Source: Rhytidiadelphus loreus
Taxonomy: Eukaryota; Streptophyta; Bryopsida; Hypnales; Hylocomiaceae
Direction: 5' to 3'
NCBI GenBank assembly: GCA_947034895.1
Contig: OX344765.1
Location: 29,021,001-29,085,000 of the forward strand
DNA: 64,000 bases
Shown here: positions 33,040-45,307 of the stretch, piece by piece
Position numbering within the stretch: position 1 is the first letter of the stretch
Layout: each line of letters begins with the position of its first letter
The notes under the pieces: generated by a model
Told to the model about the DNA's origin: nothing
What the model saw: only the letters and a program-made list of their open reading frames with translations
Databases searched by the model: none
Position numbers and translations under genes: made by a program

Positions 33040-34350
33040 TACTACAAATATGAATTACGGAAAGCAGATGCCTTTCACGAAGCTTCACTTGCCAAGAAAT
33101 ACTTCTTAGGAGTCAGTGCTACAAGGCAGTCATTTCAGTGAATAAACATCTCTTGCATACGTATTGTTCCTTGTAGGGTGGTATAGTATTGGAAAATCAC
33201 GTACTTACAATAATCAATTATTGATGTCCCCCTCAATAACTTCAACGGAATGCACATTACAAGTAACAGAGTTCAACAACTACATCCATAGAATTCTCAT
33301 ATGGTAGACACTTACAACATGAATTGTCACTGATTTGGTTTCATTTGTACTGCGTAATATGGACCACTACAATGTCTGGTGGCCACTGCCCTTGACAACG
33401 TGAAGTTATTTGTGAAAGAGGCCTTCCATGTACAACAACTTCTCTTTCTCAGTTCACTGCAAAATCGTTACATGAGAAGTACTTATACACATCGCAAGGT
33501 TTCCACAGACATTGGCATAAAACTTAAAAAACAGCTACAACAAGGTGGCCGTATACTAAATAGTGAACTTTTCGAGGCCACTAGCAAGAATTCGAGAAAT
33601 GATTTCGTGGAACGTCCATCATTCCCTGCAAATACATTCAAATATGAACACATTCTATTTCACTGAATGCTTTCTCTACACACATAGACACTACAACATA
33701 TGCACAGAATCGACAGAAAAGTAAGGCATGCGGAATGACCTATCTTTGGATGATCGACGACCATGAGCACGGACTCGATTATACTGTGTTCAACCCGACA
33801 TTTGAAAGCACAACTTGAAAACTCAGAGTACTACTCACGGAAAATTCAATCGGTCAGACGTAACGTGAATTACTTGCTCGTCTTTCTTGTCACTGATTGT
33901 TAGCAGTAAGCGATCAAGGACTGCAATTTGTAATATGCAACACAGACAATAAGAAAGCACTTTCTCTAATTGCATAAATTGGCATTTGTTCACACACATT
34001 CTTTCTTTTTACAACAGAGGCTACTTTTCTGTACAAATACAAGAAGAACCACTACTGATTGCCTTTATACACATCCACGACCGACCAGATAGCATTTCAG
34101 AAACAATTCTATAAATTACTTGTACAGAAGTGCAGAAAGTCTATCTAATTCATTCCACTCATGTTCTGTCCGTCATGCAGATGTTTTCAGTCTTCACCTG
34201 GATGCCTTCGCCGACGACCATATTCGTTTCCACCAACTCTGTGCTATAGTGCTCCACTGTTGGCTATGACTTGTAGGAACAGTTCCCACAGTCATGCAAT
34301 GTGCATTTCCCCTTCAAATCTCATCTCACTTTCTCCACGTCGCTCGAGTT

Positions 34351-34887
34351 TCAATTAGCGTGCTCCTTGTCAACCATAAGGGTGGATCTACTTTGGCAGC
34401 AGACAGTCCAAATTTCCAGATCGCCTTCCTCTCGTTCCTGCTCTTCCATCCACTGGTTTCTGCCCATGCATGCTTCACGTATTTGCAGTCTCAGAAAACC
34501 TTCTTTGCTATCGTGCAAAACCCTTTCCTCTTCAAACAAGTACATATCCACCAAGAACTGGCCCACACAATTACATAGTAACTTCATGTCTTGAAAGCGC
34601 TGCGTAGTATACTGGCCTATACAATTCACCATTAACAAGGCACGCATCCTTAGGCAAATGGACCCATCGTACGCCACCTTATCTTTTAAATCCATGGCTA
34701 TGGTAAGGTCTGTGTAATATAACCAAGCACACACTTCTAAAAAGTGAAGGCCGCTACTCCCGCTGTCCCTTCTCATCCTATGCATTTCCGCTCTGTAATC
34801 GCAGCTTGCCTGATTCATGACAGCCGCCAAGGATGCATAGTCTACCGAAAAGAGAGGACGTACATCAATAAAAAAATGGACATACAA
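34351..34887 (-). CDS. Unrecognised 178-codon frame in the large CACTA element
   Basis: An uninterrupted minus-strand frame contains FLEVCAWLYYTDLTIAMDL, LCNCVGQFLVDMYLFEEER and a charged tail (MEEQEREEGDLEIW). It has normal amino-acid composition and is long for a region where most chance frames are under 100 codons. I do not recognise a family. By position it could be the first large exon of the leftward TNPA-side transcription unit or a separate element gene. Confidence 0.4.
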   Translation of the reverse strand: MYVHFFIDVRPLFSVDYASLAAVMNQASCDYRAEMHRMRRDSGSSGLHFLEVCAWLYYTDLTIAMDLKDKVAYDGSICLRMRALLMVNCIGQYTTQRFQDMKLLCNCVGQFLVDMYLFEEERVLHDSKEGFLRLQIREACMGRNQWMEEQEREEGDLEIWTVCCQSRSTLMVDKEHAN

Positions 34888-35255
34888 TGCATCGGGGCAA
34901 TATCCGATTCCACAAAATTCTCTGTGTCATTGCTGTTCATATCTTTCATCTCTGGTGAGTGCGTAGTGCGTCACACATTGTCCATGGACAACAACAAGGA
35001 ACGACCAGCTCAGAAATTCAAAATACCGTCCATCTTGCACATCGATTTCCAAATGCTATTGTGCATGTCTTCCATCGTTTTGCACTCTCTATGTCCAGAC
35101 TTCGTCATCTTCAACTTCCATCTCTCCAATTGATGGAAGGAAGTCGAATTCAAAGTGGAAAACGCAAAGAAATGCCTTCTGTAGGAAGTACACATTCAAT
35201 TAGTATGAAGAAGGCAGACGAAAGAAGCCAGAAGAAGGTACTTTTCCAGAGATGA

Positions 35256-35976
35256 GTTCCGCAGGCGCACAATGCCACAAAATTCACTACATGTCACCAA
35301 AGAAGCGTCGAAGTGCACAACACTGGAGCGCGTCTTCATCCATTCCGTACATTAGAAGTGCACAACACATACCAAGCTAAACTTCTGCTAAGGAACCGTA
35401 ATTCAGGTCATTTGAAAACATGCTCTGTGTTTCTCTAGCGGCCAACACATTGCATTGTCTGTAATAGAGGATGCACCGCCACTTTTAATATGCAATCATC
35501 ATTTCCAAAACAGTGCATGCACTGGTACATTTAATGTGCAATGATTATTTCCATAAGAAAAGATGAACCAATGGATGCAGTGAGTGCTACATCATGATTT
35601 CCGATATTTGCACAGATTTCAAGTTGTCGTCAATGATTTTCTGCTTCTCTTATTTGTCGTGCAGTCCTAAGCCGATTTCTACTACTACATGTCATGCTCT
35701 TCACTTCTTCCATGCTAATTAATCCCTGAGCGCCCCAGAGGCGAAAATATCGCCTCTCCAGATTTAAGTTTGTTAAAAATGAGCTCAAATTTGCAATGTA
35801 CTGGTCAGAAAATTTTACAGGAGACAAACAACGATCAGGATTGATAACACAGAGTGGGGCCAGCGTGGAAGTGTGTGTAGAATGGGAGTAGCGGACAACA
35901 TAGTCCTAGAATGTACAACATTTCCGCGTATTGGAGTATCTGGAGTTCAGTGTCCAACCACGATTCACCGGCGTAG
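35256..35976. other. Non-coding part of the large CACTA element
   Basis: Nothing recognisable was found apart from a near-duplicate of about 25 bp (ATTTCCA and AGTGCATGCACTGGTAC-like text) around 35490-35570. Confidence 0.35.
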
Positions 35977-36715
35977 GCACAATTCCAACCGCCCAATGAA
36001 AAGTTATGGCCCATTTGATAAATTGTGACTAATGTGTCTAATGCCTCTTAGGGGCATTAGACACATTAGTCACAAGTGCCCCAAATGGACCATAACTTTT
36101 CATTGGGTGGTTGGAATTGTGCAAAACTTTGTGCATATGTTGATGGGTGTAGATTGCACCTAGATGAAAAGTTGTGAGATCATTGGACAATGTTGGAATT
36201 TTTAACATTTTTTGGAATGATTTAGCTATTCATTTTTAGAAAAAATAGAGTTGGGCCTTCTTGTTTCAATTTTCTTGCACAATGTGCTTCTTTGGGACTT
36301 TGTGCAAGGGTTTGGAAATTTTGGGACCATTTTGAATTAGATAAGGCAATTATTTTAGGAGATTTGGGCACTTGTGACTAATGTGTCTAATGCCCCTAAG
36401 AGGCATTAGACACATTAGTCACAATTTATCAAATGGGCCATAACTTTTCATTGGGCGGTTGGAATTGTGCAAAATTTGGTGCACATGTTGGTGGGTGTAG
36501 GTTGCACCTAGATGGAAGGTTGTGGAGTATTGGACGATGTTGGCATTTTTAACATTTTTTTGAATGATTTAACTATTTATTTTTAGAAAAAATAGAGTTG
36601 GGCCTTCCTGTTTCAATTTTCTTGCACAATGTGCTTCTTTGGGACTTTGTGCAAGGGTATGGAAGTTTTCGGACCATTTTGAATTAGATAAGGCAATTAT
36701 CTTCTAGCCCAATTG
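35977..36715. repeat. Paired 49-bp hairpins with a 275-bp direct repeat
   Basis: Two almost perfect palindromes of 49 bp, built on GTGACTAATGTGTCTAATGC, lie at 36025-36073 and 36374-36422. Each is followed by a copy of the same roughly 275-bp block (about 36086-36360 and 36431-36703, starting AATGG-CCATAACTTTTCATTG and ending GATAAGGCAATTAT). The text left of the first hairpin is the inverse of the start of the block. The unit therefore repeats with a 345-349 bp spacing. The phrase GTCCAACCACGATT flanks the whole array at about 35956 and 36872. This is a foldback element or an amplified piece of one. Confidence 0.65.
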
Positions 36716-39275
36716 AGTTTGATTCTACCAATCGCCTTCCAAAACCCTTTTGAGAGTCTCAGACCAAAAGGGTCGAAGGAGATGCTCTTACCTTACCTAC
36801 ACGTGGTTTTGAGCCCGGAATTTTTGACGTGCAAATAGTATTCCATATTTGGATCCGCTTGAAGCCTGCTAGTCCAACCACGATTTAGCTAGTATAGGCA
36901 GTTACTTCTACTTGCGGGAATGCTGACTAGGCTACGCGGATGGCATGTATACCACTAGGCCCCTATCCCACCTGTCAGTTGTCTTTTTCGTGCTCCCGGT
37001 CTGCACTTGTCTCTCTAGTGTGAGGACACCGAATTCAATGCGGCATCGACTAAAGCTACAAGCGTCAGAAATCGAAGCAATTTTATACACCGCACGATCA
37101 TAAGAGGGCCCAGCCACTGGCAAAAAATCGACAGCATTGGGCACTTTTTCAGGGTGGGGGAGGCCTCCGAATAGCATGGACCTCTCAAAAATCGCCTAAA
37201 ACGAGGCAGTCAATGCAGAATTGACTGCTATAATCTTTGCATCCAAACGGTCAAGTCTCTACAAATTCTCAGCAGACCTTCGGACTCTACCCCTCTCGAA
37301 GTTCCAACGATGAAGTTCGTCGGATGAAAGTATTGCATCTGTGGAAGCCTCTTATTTCTGTCAGTGTCTGTAGCATGTTAATTTTGGTGATTTCCTCCTG
37401 GGCACTCAGGAGTTAAAGAGTGTACGCTATGTTACTGGATTCATAAAAAAAACGTTTCGTGTACGATCGCGTTGCATACATAGTAATGGTGAAGGCTAAA
37501 TCTGTCAGAGGCTTGACATATTTGACAACGGCATTTTCCTGTCCGGTACCGTATCTCTTCTTCAAACACAGTGCGTTAGGGTTTCTGTGATCTGAACAAG
37601 TCTTCAGAAATCGTCTTTTGCTCTGCCGTCTTCTTGAATGCATACCAACTTTGCTCAGTCCGTACTACTGTGTAGTTGTGGCCTTCCATTTCCATTCTAC
37701 CTTTCATTTCCCTTGAATTCCTCTAACCTGATGTTCTTGCTTCAGTTCCTCCTCACGTCGTGTACATATGTACTACAATTCGACGATTCGCAATTGTGAG
37801 GTACAACTGTCTAGAAGCTCATGGCCATGGCACTCGGATTCCAATGTATGATCCACCTTGTCCTACTCGTTCTTCATCATTCTTCGTATTTTTTTCCTTT
37901 CATTACTGTCGATCCCATAGCAACATTGACAATAGTTTACTTCGCTTTCAGATTCATCCTGCTTCTTTCAGCATAGATCATTGGTTGATGTACTCATATG
38001 TGAATGTGATGTACGATTTTGTTCTTTCTAGCAGCAGCTTGTGGTTTGTGGGTAATCAATTATGTAGAACAAGCTACCTTCTCACATTTCTATTTCAACA
38101 CTTGCACAGTTTGACAAGGGAATGTAAGAGAAAGGCAGGCAATGAACAATGGCATCTATGTACGTGGTCAATTTCTGTGCGCATGAAGTATTGCAATGGA
38201 ATCTTCTTCTGCAACTTACTGTGGACGTTGATTATGTCTGTAGATTTTGTAGGGCTTCTGTAGCACTTCCGATGTTTGTAGGCCAGATAAGGAAAGGCAA
38301 TCATTGGTTCTGCGCTGGCATGACGCACAGTGTTCATACTTCTGCACTTCCATTCATGTGTTGTACTGTGGGCTTCTCTTCATTTTCATGGCTTTAGCTT
38401 CCATACGTATAGCAAATTCGTACCAAGTGTACAACCATGGAAACTCATTCCTAATTTTGGTTGTAACAGAATACAAACTAAGGTTCCTCATCTTCGTGCA
38501 AGCTCATTTGAATGCTAGGTAATGTGAATGTGGACTTTCCTGTTCTTCAATTGTCATTTCCTCATGCATTGATACACAGATGCTGTGAAGTCACAGAACA
38601 CTTTCCTTCTGTACGTGCATGCCACTGTCTTCCGTTTTTTGTGTTACGTTTTTCATTAGAATGTGGAAATTGTTCGTTGATGACCTTCGTTATACAGTCA
38701 GAAGATTCGAATGACAATTCATGGCATTTGTATTGTACATGTGCATAGCTCTATATGTCTTTGCTAAATGACGTGGATGTCAATGTACAAGTGCCACTTC
38801 AGATGAAAAGTCACGCATCATCAGTGACTATACATGCCCTAAAGCAACCATGTTCATACACAGTTGTCAGAATTTTCGAAACAATAGGACAGTGATTTGC
38901 AAGTTTGTAGACTGCAGACTTCAGCAGTCATGACGAGGACACAGTGAATTGATACGAGGCTGGAAATCGAAATAGAAGAAGCTATAGCAATTGTCAAACG
39001 GAACACATTCCATAACACAAATCAAAGGTGTGTAACTCAATTCTATTGTCTTTTTTTTCCACAACAAAGTGATCCTTCTATAGACGTGCCTTCTTGGACG
39101 GTAGGCAGGACTTTGCAAAAGGCCCTTCCAGTGAACTTCATTGTTATATAGTCTTGAGCATTCTAGAACATGTAGAAAACGCTATTACTAAAGTGTACGA
39201 TGATTCATTGCTACATACTACTGTCATTGCTAACGAACTGGTCAATCATATGTGAAGTACCAGTTCAACATTACA
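36716..39275. other. Intergenic part between the TNPA-side and TNP2 genes
   Basis: It contains only short frames without recognisable domains. It should hold the promoters of the leftward and rightward transcription units. Confidence 0.35.
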
Positions 39276-39452
39276 ATGGAGCGACTTGCTGAGGCATATC
39301 ATTTTGAAAGGTCCGTGGCAGCTCAACAAGGCCTTCGCACATATGCATGTGCTTGCCAGAAGTGCCATGGCTTCAAAACACAAACTGTGGAAGTTGTGGA
39401 GAGACACCACCGGAAATTCGGGCGTGATCGGAATTTGCCTCAGCCTCTTCTA
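39276..39452 (+). pseudogene. TNP2 exon 1: N-terminal Cys/His motif
   Basis: The exon encodes 59 codons with TYACACQKCHGF and VERHHRKFGRDRNL. Cysteines followed by a His pair and F-GRD are the usual start of TNP2 proteins, a probable zinc-binding motif. It ends in phase 0 with a GTAAGA donor. The next acceptor (GTGCAG) is at 39620. Confidence 0.7.
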
Positions 39453-39620
39453 GTAAGATATGGTGACTCTTTCTTTTTTTGGAATTCCATGTTTGCTATG
39501 AGTAATTGCATTCTCATCAGAGTGTGACGGCTATCACTATCGACTTCACATTGTATAGTACTACAAGCAAAATAAAGTAACGCTTGTTGTACACCCGTCA
39601 TGTATACGTTCTATGTGCAG

Positions 39621-40628
39621 TGGGGTGGAATGCGACATGCAGAAGCTTCCGAAGTTGCTGCTGAGGAAGAATTAGTGGATGCACAAGAGGAATTTTTCGA
39701 TGTGCCGGAGTAGCAGAACTTTGATGAGGCTCCTCCTAATATAGACGTAAACTTGGAGCAAATGGCACAAGATTTTTTTGCTCGCGCTGATGAAATTCAT
39801 CAGCAATTTTCAGAAGATGAAGACAAGGTTCTTGACTTCGATGACTTGTCGTCGGAAAATGACGAACCAGACAACAGTGATGTACTAGAACAATTACTTC
39901 ATGCAGCTGCGGAGCCTCTTTTTGAGGGATCTCGAAGTAGCAGGTTACAATTCAGCATTGTATTGATGTCTTTGTGCACGTTATATTCAATCAGCCATCA
40001 TTGCTTGGACGAAATTCTGACATTCCTAAAGCATGATGTACTTCCAGCAGACAACAATTGTCCCAGTAACTCTTACGAAATGAAGAGCCTCCTCATGAAA
40101 CTTGGCCTGTCGCATGAGGTCATTCATTGTTGTGACTGTGGTAGAACACTATATTGGAAGGAAAATTCAGATTTGACAAGTTGTCCACAGTGCCAGAAAT
40201 CAAGGTACATAGACGGATCGCAGACAGTCCCAGTTAGAGTACTCCGATTTTTTTCGTTGATTAAAAGGTTGCGTCGAATGTATAGATGCCCTGAATTGTC
40301 CAAGAATATGAGATGGCATTCTAGGAATCACTCTGAAGATGGGAAAATGAGGTCTGTCGTCGATAGTGAACAATGGCGGTTCATAGAGAATCGGTTCCCA
40401 AGTTTCAGCAAAAGTTGGAGGAATGTGAGGATGGACTTGTCCTTAGACGGAGTGAACCCACACAGTTTTCAGTCTTCCAAGCACTCAATTTGGCCTGTCA
40501 TGATTGTACTCTATAACTTGCCACCATATCTTGTCACAAAGCGTTTTTTCATTTGTTTGACGATGATCATACCCGGACCGAAGTCTCCAACAGAAGAGAC
40601 AATTGACGTTTTTCTGCAGCCGCTCGCA
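39621..40628 (+). pseudogene. TNP2 exon 2, left part: N-terminal half of Transposase_21
   Basis: After an acidic stretch interrupted by TAG at 39711, the frame gives the standard TNP2 sequence. SYEMKSLLMKLGLSHEV is followed by a Cys cluster (HCCDCGRTLYW...CPQC), then VRVLRFFSLIKRLRRMYR and MRWHSRNHSEDGKMR. Next come LSLDGVNPHSFQSSKHS, WPVMIVLYNLPPYL and PGPKSPTEETIDVFLQPL. Each of these has a direct counterpart in plant CACTA transposases, including the DGxNP motif with the probable catalytic Asp. The frame is cut at QPL by the nested element. Confidence 0.85.
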
Positions 40629-40814
40629 GGGTTGTCTTGTCTGACATATTTTTGGGTTTAGGCGTCGTGTATGACGTCTGACGTCACGTGTCGCGTGTCA
40701 CGAAGTGTCAAGTTTACTTGACATCGCGTCGCGGAGGGGTAAAAAATTTTACCCCATGGTAAATAGATTTTGCCTACGTGGCAGGGCTTCAGAATTGACG
40801 TGGACAGCCAGCGT

Positions 40815-41180
40815 GGGCGACTGCGGGTGTGGGCGCGTGCAGGTCTGCCTTGGGCGACCTCAGGTGGAAAAATTGAGGCGACTACGGGTGAAGGGGCGAC
40901 TGCGGATCTGGGGCGCTAGGGCGACTTCGGGTGAAGGGGCGACCGCGGGTGGAAAAAATAGAAGCGACTGCGGGTTTAGGCTTGAAGGCGACTGCGGGTG
41001 AGTGGGCGACTGCGGGTCAGGGGCTTTAGGGCGACTTCGGGTGAAGGGGCGACCGCGGCTTCGGGTACTGAGGGCGACCGCGGGTCCGACAGGTAGGGGC
41101 GACCGCGGGTTACAGGGCGACTGCGGGTCAGAGCAGCAGACAGCGACCGCGTGTTCCAGAGCGACCGCAGGTTCAGTTTA
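40815..41180 (+). repeat. Left array of GGGCGACTGCGGGT-type units
   Basis: About 16 imperfect copies of GGCGACTGCGGGT (variants GCGACCGCGGGT and GCGACTTCGGGT) lie in 360 bp, spaced irregularly. They are in the forward orientation. The array is GC-rich and open in several frames, which creates long meaningless reading frames. Confidence 0.85.
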
Positions 41181-42300
41181 GGATTTGAGTTTGGCATATT
41201 CAGTCTTTGAAGTAACACGTCACATAGGTGTTTTATAAGCGCAGAATTAGGTGCTACGTTATATTGGGGTTTACAATTTACAAGTGCAAATAATAGAGCC
41301 CATGAAATGTAAATTGGACAAACTTCTGTAATCCCAAAAATTCACCCAGTATAAGGCCACAATAATAATGTCAACAACGATTATATTAATTAGTCATCGA
41401 TATTGCTTTGAGGCGGACTTCAAATGTAGCCATACTTGCATTGCACTTTTATAACCTCGTTGCAGTCATCACCTAACTGCCTACCAATTAGAACTAATAC
41501 CTAAGTGTGATTGACACATTATAAATTGCGTGAGAGAACAAAACTCAATATAATCAATTATACAATGCATAGGATAGGTGTAGTAAGATGGTTGTTCAAA
41601 TATCTCATAAGGATTGGGTGTGACAGCATGAGCTCCCATATAACTTTCATCATGTGCTTCATCAAGCACCGTGAAGGTGTAGTTGGGAACTAATTGTCAC
41701 AATTAATTGTCATAGCTATTTCCCAGCTAATTTCATGGTTTTGTTCAAATTTTATTTATCTGTACATTCATAGGTATCCAAACAATAAAACTTGTTTCAT
41801 ATTAATTAAAAGTGTAGCCATCATATTTACAAACAAAGGGATTAAATCAAGGGCATACATTTGTACATTTTCAATATTTGAGGATTTCAAACTTGTGAAC
41901 CAAGAATAACAAGCCACAACATTTATGGGTATATATTTTATTGGAGGGGTCACATTTATGGGTATATATTTTTTGGGAGGGGTCACATATGTAAACCATT
42001 AAAGTATTGGGCACTAATCATATACCATGGACTGTTTAGCAAAATCATATACCATGGACTGTTTAGCAAAATATGATCATCCATCTGAGATAAACAATCC
42101 ATGCATTGTTTAGCAAAATCATAGTATAGAAATGTAAAATGAAGTTCTTTGTCAAGCACATTGCTATTTCACATGTCTAGCATGACTTTAGTACTATTAT
42201 CTTCATAAATAACTTATTTCTTTTTATGATCCCAACTCAAAAATCAAAATAGGGTCTTATGCCATGGTACAAGGCTGCCGTTTGATGCACCACAACAATG
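41181..42300. other. AT-rich interior of the nested element
   Basis: No gene was recognised. A 27-bp unit CATATACCATGGACTGTTTA-AGCAAAAT is repeated in tandem at about 42018-42071. A pair of GGGTATATATTTT...GAGGGGTCACAT units lies at 41928-41987. Confidence 0.4.
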
Positions 42301-42359
42301 TCTCTAGTCACGAACGATTTGCCCGTGGCACAAGGTTGTCCAAGTTTGCGCGAGCTTGG

Positions 42360-43625
42360 TTTAACCTATTATTGGTCTACTCAAAGATATCCGTGGTGTT
42401 GATTTGAACGCTCAGAGATTGTGTAAATGCGCATTCCGTCCCGTGCTCATCATCCTAAGGTGGAATTGTCATTAGTACATATGATATTCACAGAATAGGG
42501 TACAAACAATACTAACCTAGCAAGTATATTAACTCGTGTTGTGGTATTGCACTAACCTTAATGAGTTGTAACAACAAGCATCCATTCTCAGACTCGAAAA
42601 GTTTCTCGACATCCTCAAATTCTTCTAATAAAGCCCTGCATCTCCCGGCCCCCCATATCAATGAATATTAAAACATAACAACTACATATGGGTATTTTTA
42701 GCATATAATCTTATAATACAAGTTCTATACTAGAACAACCGAACCTGAGGTTTGTGCAATCTTTTCCTTGCCGAACCCACACATATTCTTCCATCATGGC
42801 CCACCCCTCTCTAATGGCCTCATCAAATTTGGCTCCCCAAACAATATCGCGTGTGTTTTGTATCAAACACATCACTCGTCCTGCAGCAAATAAGCACTAA
42901 TAGTGAGATGAAATGTCCACCACTAACTATCCAACTAGAAATGTTCATTAATACATGTTCATTTCATTATTCAAGAATTCAAATCACCTATACAAAATGA
43001 AGGGCAATATTTTACTCATCCATTTTGCTGGCTTGGAAATGGCCTTTGGACTCATTGCATTGGCCATAATGAGCAAAGCAATACAATTTGTAGCCTTTCC
43101 AAAAGTCCTTAATCCTATTTCAAAGATCACAAATCAATTCCAATAGAATAGTCATTGTCATGGTGATTCTCCCACCTATTAAAAAGACATTGTCTACAAT
43201 ACAAGTGGATGACAATAAGGAAGTCAAAGGCAAACTAAACAAATTTTTACCGGAAATATTCATGGTCGAGAATAATTATGACTTCCTCTGAGCACTTGCT
43301 AAATTGAACACCTGCCATTAAGCCTGTAAGGAGCCAAATAACTAATCATTAGCAATGCAAGAAGATTAAATTTGAATAGGCTACATAACAATTGAGGCCC
43401 CCTACGTTACTATAACACCCAAAAATGAAAGAGAATCAATGAAGAACCAAATGAATCATTTTCATTTGAATTGCTAATTGTTTTAAATGTGAATTTAGTG
43501 TACCCTTTTTCGGTGACTTCACACCCATTTGTGTGTGTATCCTTATTATTCAACAATTTAGCCACAATGAATGCAATTGCCGTTTCAAGGCCCTCTACAT
43601 CAAATGGCTTTGATATTCTCACTAT
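42360..43625 (-). pseudogene. Exon-like segments, possibly a captured host gene
   Basis: The clearest segment on the minus strand is 42880-42745 (136 nt), bounded by CTGCAG and GTTCGG. It reads RVMCLIQNTRDIVW, GAKFDEAIREGWAMMEEYVW and VRQGKDCTNL. About 42635-42557 reads CRALLEEFEDVEKLFESEN and ends in LLLQLIK before a GTTAGT donor. About 43322-43252 reads VQFSKCSEEVIIILDHEYF before a GTAAAA donor. About 43618-43540 reads SKPFDVEGLETAIAFIVAK. The interruptions look like introns, so genomic DNA and not cDNA would have been captured, as in Pack-MULEs. Not all phases fit and I do not recognise the protein. Confidence 0.4.
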
Positions 43626-43849
43626 CCTAAACTAATGGAAAAGATTTTGGGTTCATTGAAGTATACAAGAAGTGTCTGTTGTATTGTTGGCTGTTTGTGG
43701 GAAACCAAAAAAACCACGAGACCTCCACAACATTGGGCCCACATTCAGCCACTACAAGGTAGGTGAACTACAAGGCGCAGTTATGAAAATTATGGACTAC
43801 AGGCTGGAACAGCCCATGAAATACCCGCGGTCGCCAGGGGCGCATGCGC

Positions 43850-44660
43850 TAACCCTAACACGGATACTAGGGCGACTGCGCATGGGGCGACTGCGCGTGG
43901 GGCGACCGCAGGTCCGGTCCAAGGATCCCTCGCGTCTTTCCAGGGCAACCTCGGGTGAGGGCGACCTCGGATCAGGGCGACCGTGGGTCAGGGCGACCTC
44001 GGGTCCTCGAGGGGGAAACACATTTCAAAATCCCCCCTCCATTAGGGCGACTGCGCATAGGGGGCGACTGCAAGTCAAGGAGAAAATGCAAACTCCTTGA
44101 CCCGCAGTCGCCCCCTACGCGCAGTCGCCCATATGGAAGGGGAGGGAGACACCAAATACTTTTCCGCCCTCTATCAGGGCGACTGCGGGTCAAGGTGGGA
44201 GACACCAAAAATTTCGAAAATGCAATCTCCCCCCTTCCATCAGGGCGACTGCGCGTAGGGGGCGACTGCGGGTCAAGGTGGGAGCAACCTAACTATTTCA
44301 AAATGCAATCTCCCCCCTTCCATCAGGGCGACTACGCGTAGGGGGCGACTGCGGGTCAAGGTGGGAGACACCAAAAATTTCGAAAATGCAATCTCCCCCC
44401 TTCCATCAGGGCGACTGCGCGTAGGGGGCGACTGTGGGTCAAGGTGGGAGACACCAGAAATTTCGAAAATGCAATCTCCCCCCTTCCATCAGGGTGACTA
44501 CGCGTAGGGGGCGACTGCGGGTCAAGGTGGGAGACACCAAAAATTTCGAAAATGCAATCTCCCCCCTTCCATCAGGGCGACTGCGCGTAGGGGGCGACTG
44601 CGGGTCCCCAGATCACTTCCAAAATCAGACCTGGGGTTCTAGGGCGACTGCGCTTTGGGC
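43850..44660 (+). repeat. Second 14-mer array with 83-bp higher-order units
   Basis: The first part (43860-44130) has loose GGGCGACTGCG units in both orientations. From 44173 to 44611 there are about five copies of an 83-bp unit. Each has two 14-mers (one ending GCGCGTAGG, one GCGGGTCAAGG) followed by GGGAGACACCAAAAATTTCG and AAAATGCAATCTCCCCCCTT. Copies differ by one to a few bases, except one with a changed middle, so amplification was recent. Confidence 0.85.
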
Positions 44661-44671
44661 GACTGCGGGTA

Positions 44672-45010
44672 TGGGCATGTTTCACGAGATGGTTTTTTTT
44701 TTTTTGGGACCCCTCTCCCTTATTGTTTCTAATTCCCTTTAATCATATGTTACTTCCTCCATTTTGTTTACAAATTCAACAAGACAAACAAATCCTAGGT
44801 TTTGCATTAGCTCTCCAACACTCCTTTGGCAAGAAGTTCCAAATGAAAGTTTTATGTACATTCTAATAGTGGGGAGGTGTAATTAGATTTATTTGGGCAT
44901 GATTCACGAGATGGTGTTTTTTTTGGGACCTCTCCCTTATTGTTTCTAATTCCCTTTAATCATATGTTACTTCCTCCATTTTGTTTACAAATTCAACAAG
45001 ACAAAAAAGA
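44672..45010 (+). repeat. Direct duplication of about 115 bp
   Basis: The block starting GGGCATG-TTCACGAGATGG and ending ACAAATTCAACAAGACAAA occurs at 44672-44790 and again at 44896-45006, almost identical apart from the length of a T-run. It lies between the second and third GC-rich arrays. Telomere-like TCTAGGGTTTAGGGTTTGGG occurs at about 45127-45149. Confidence 0.7.
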
Positions 45011-45307
45011 CATGATTCTGTTTTAGATCTAAAACACTACATCTCGTGTAGGATGTGTAAGTATTTTATGTAGGTTTAAGGATTTGATTCTAGATAAAAG
45101 TTGTATTATTGTTTTCCAAGGTCTAGGGTCTAGGGTTTAGGGTTTGGGAAACCCTTCACATTGTGAGAATAATTCTTCCATTGCCTTGCTATGTCTTTGA
45201 TATGAACTGACGCCTAACATTTATTACCAATTTTGGATGTGAGATAAGGAAAAATCAATTAGAATATGCTGCAGATGCTAATTAGTGTTGGGTCAGATTG
45301 GTTGTTG

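Noticed and set aside
36025..36422. Evenly spaced palindromes as a CRISPR-like array
   Set aside because: Only two units with homologous 'spacers' in a plant genome; this is a duplicated foldback repeat.
45120..45150. Telomere array
   Set aside because: Only a few imperfect TTTAGGG-like units; too short for an interstitial telomere and probably chance or filler.
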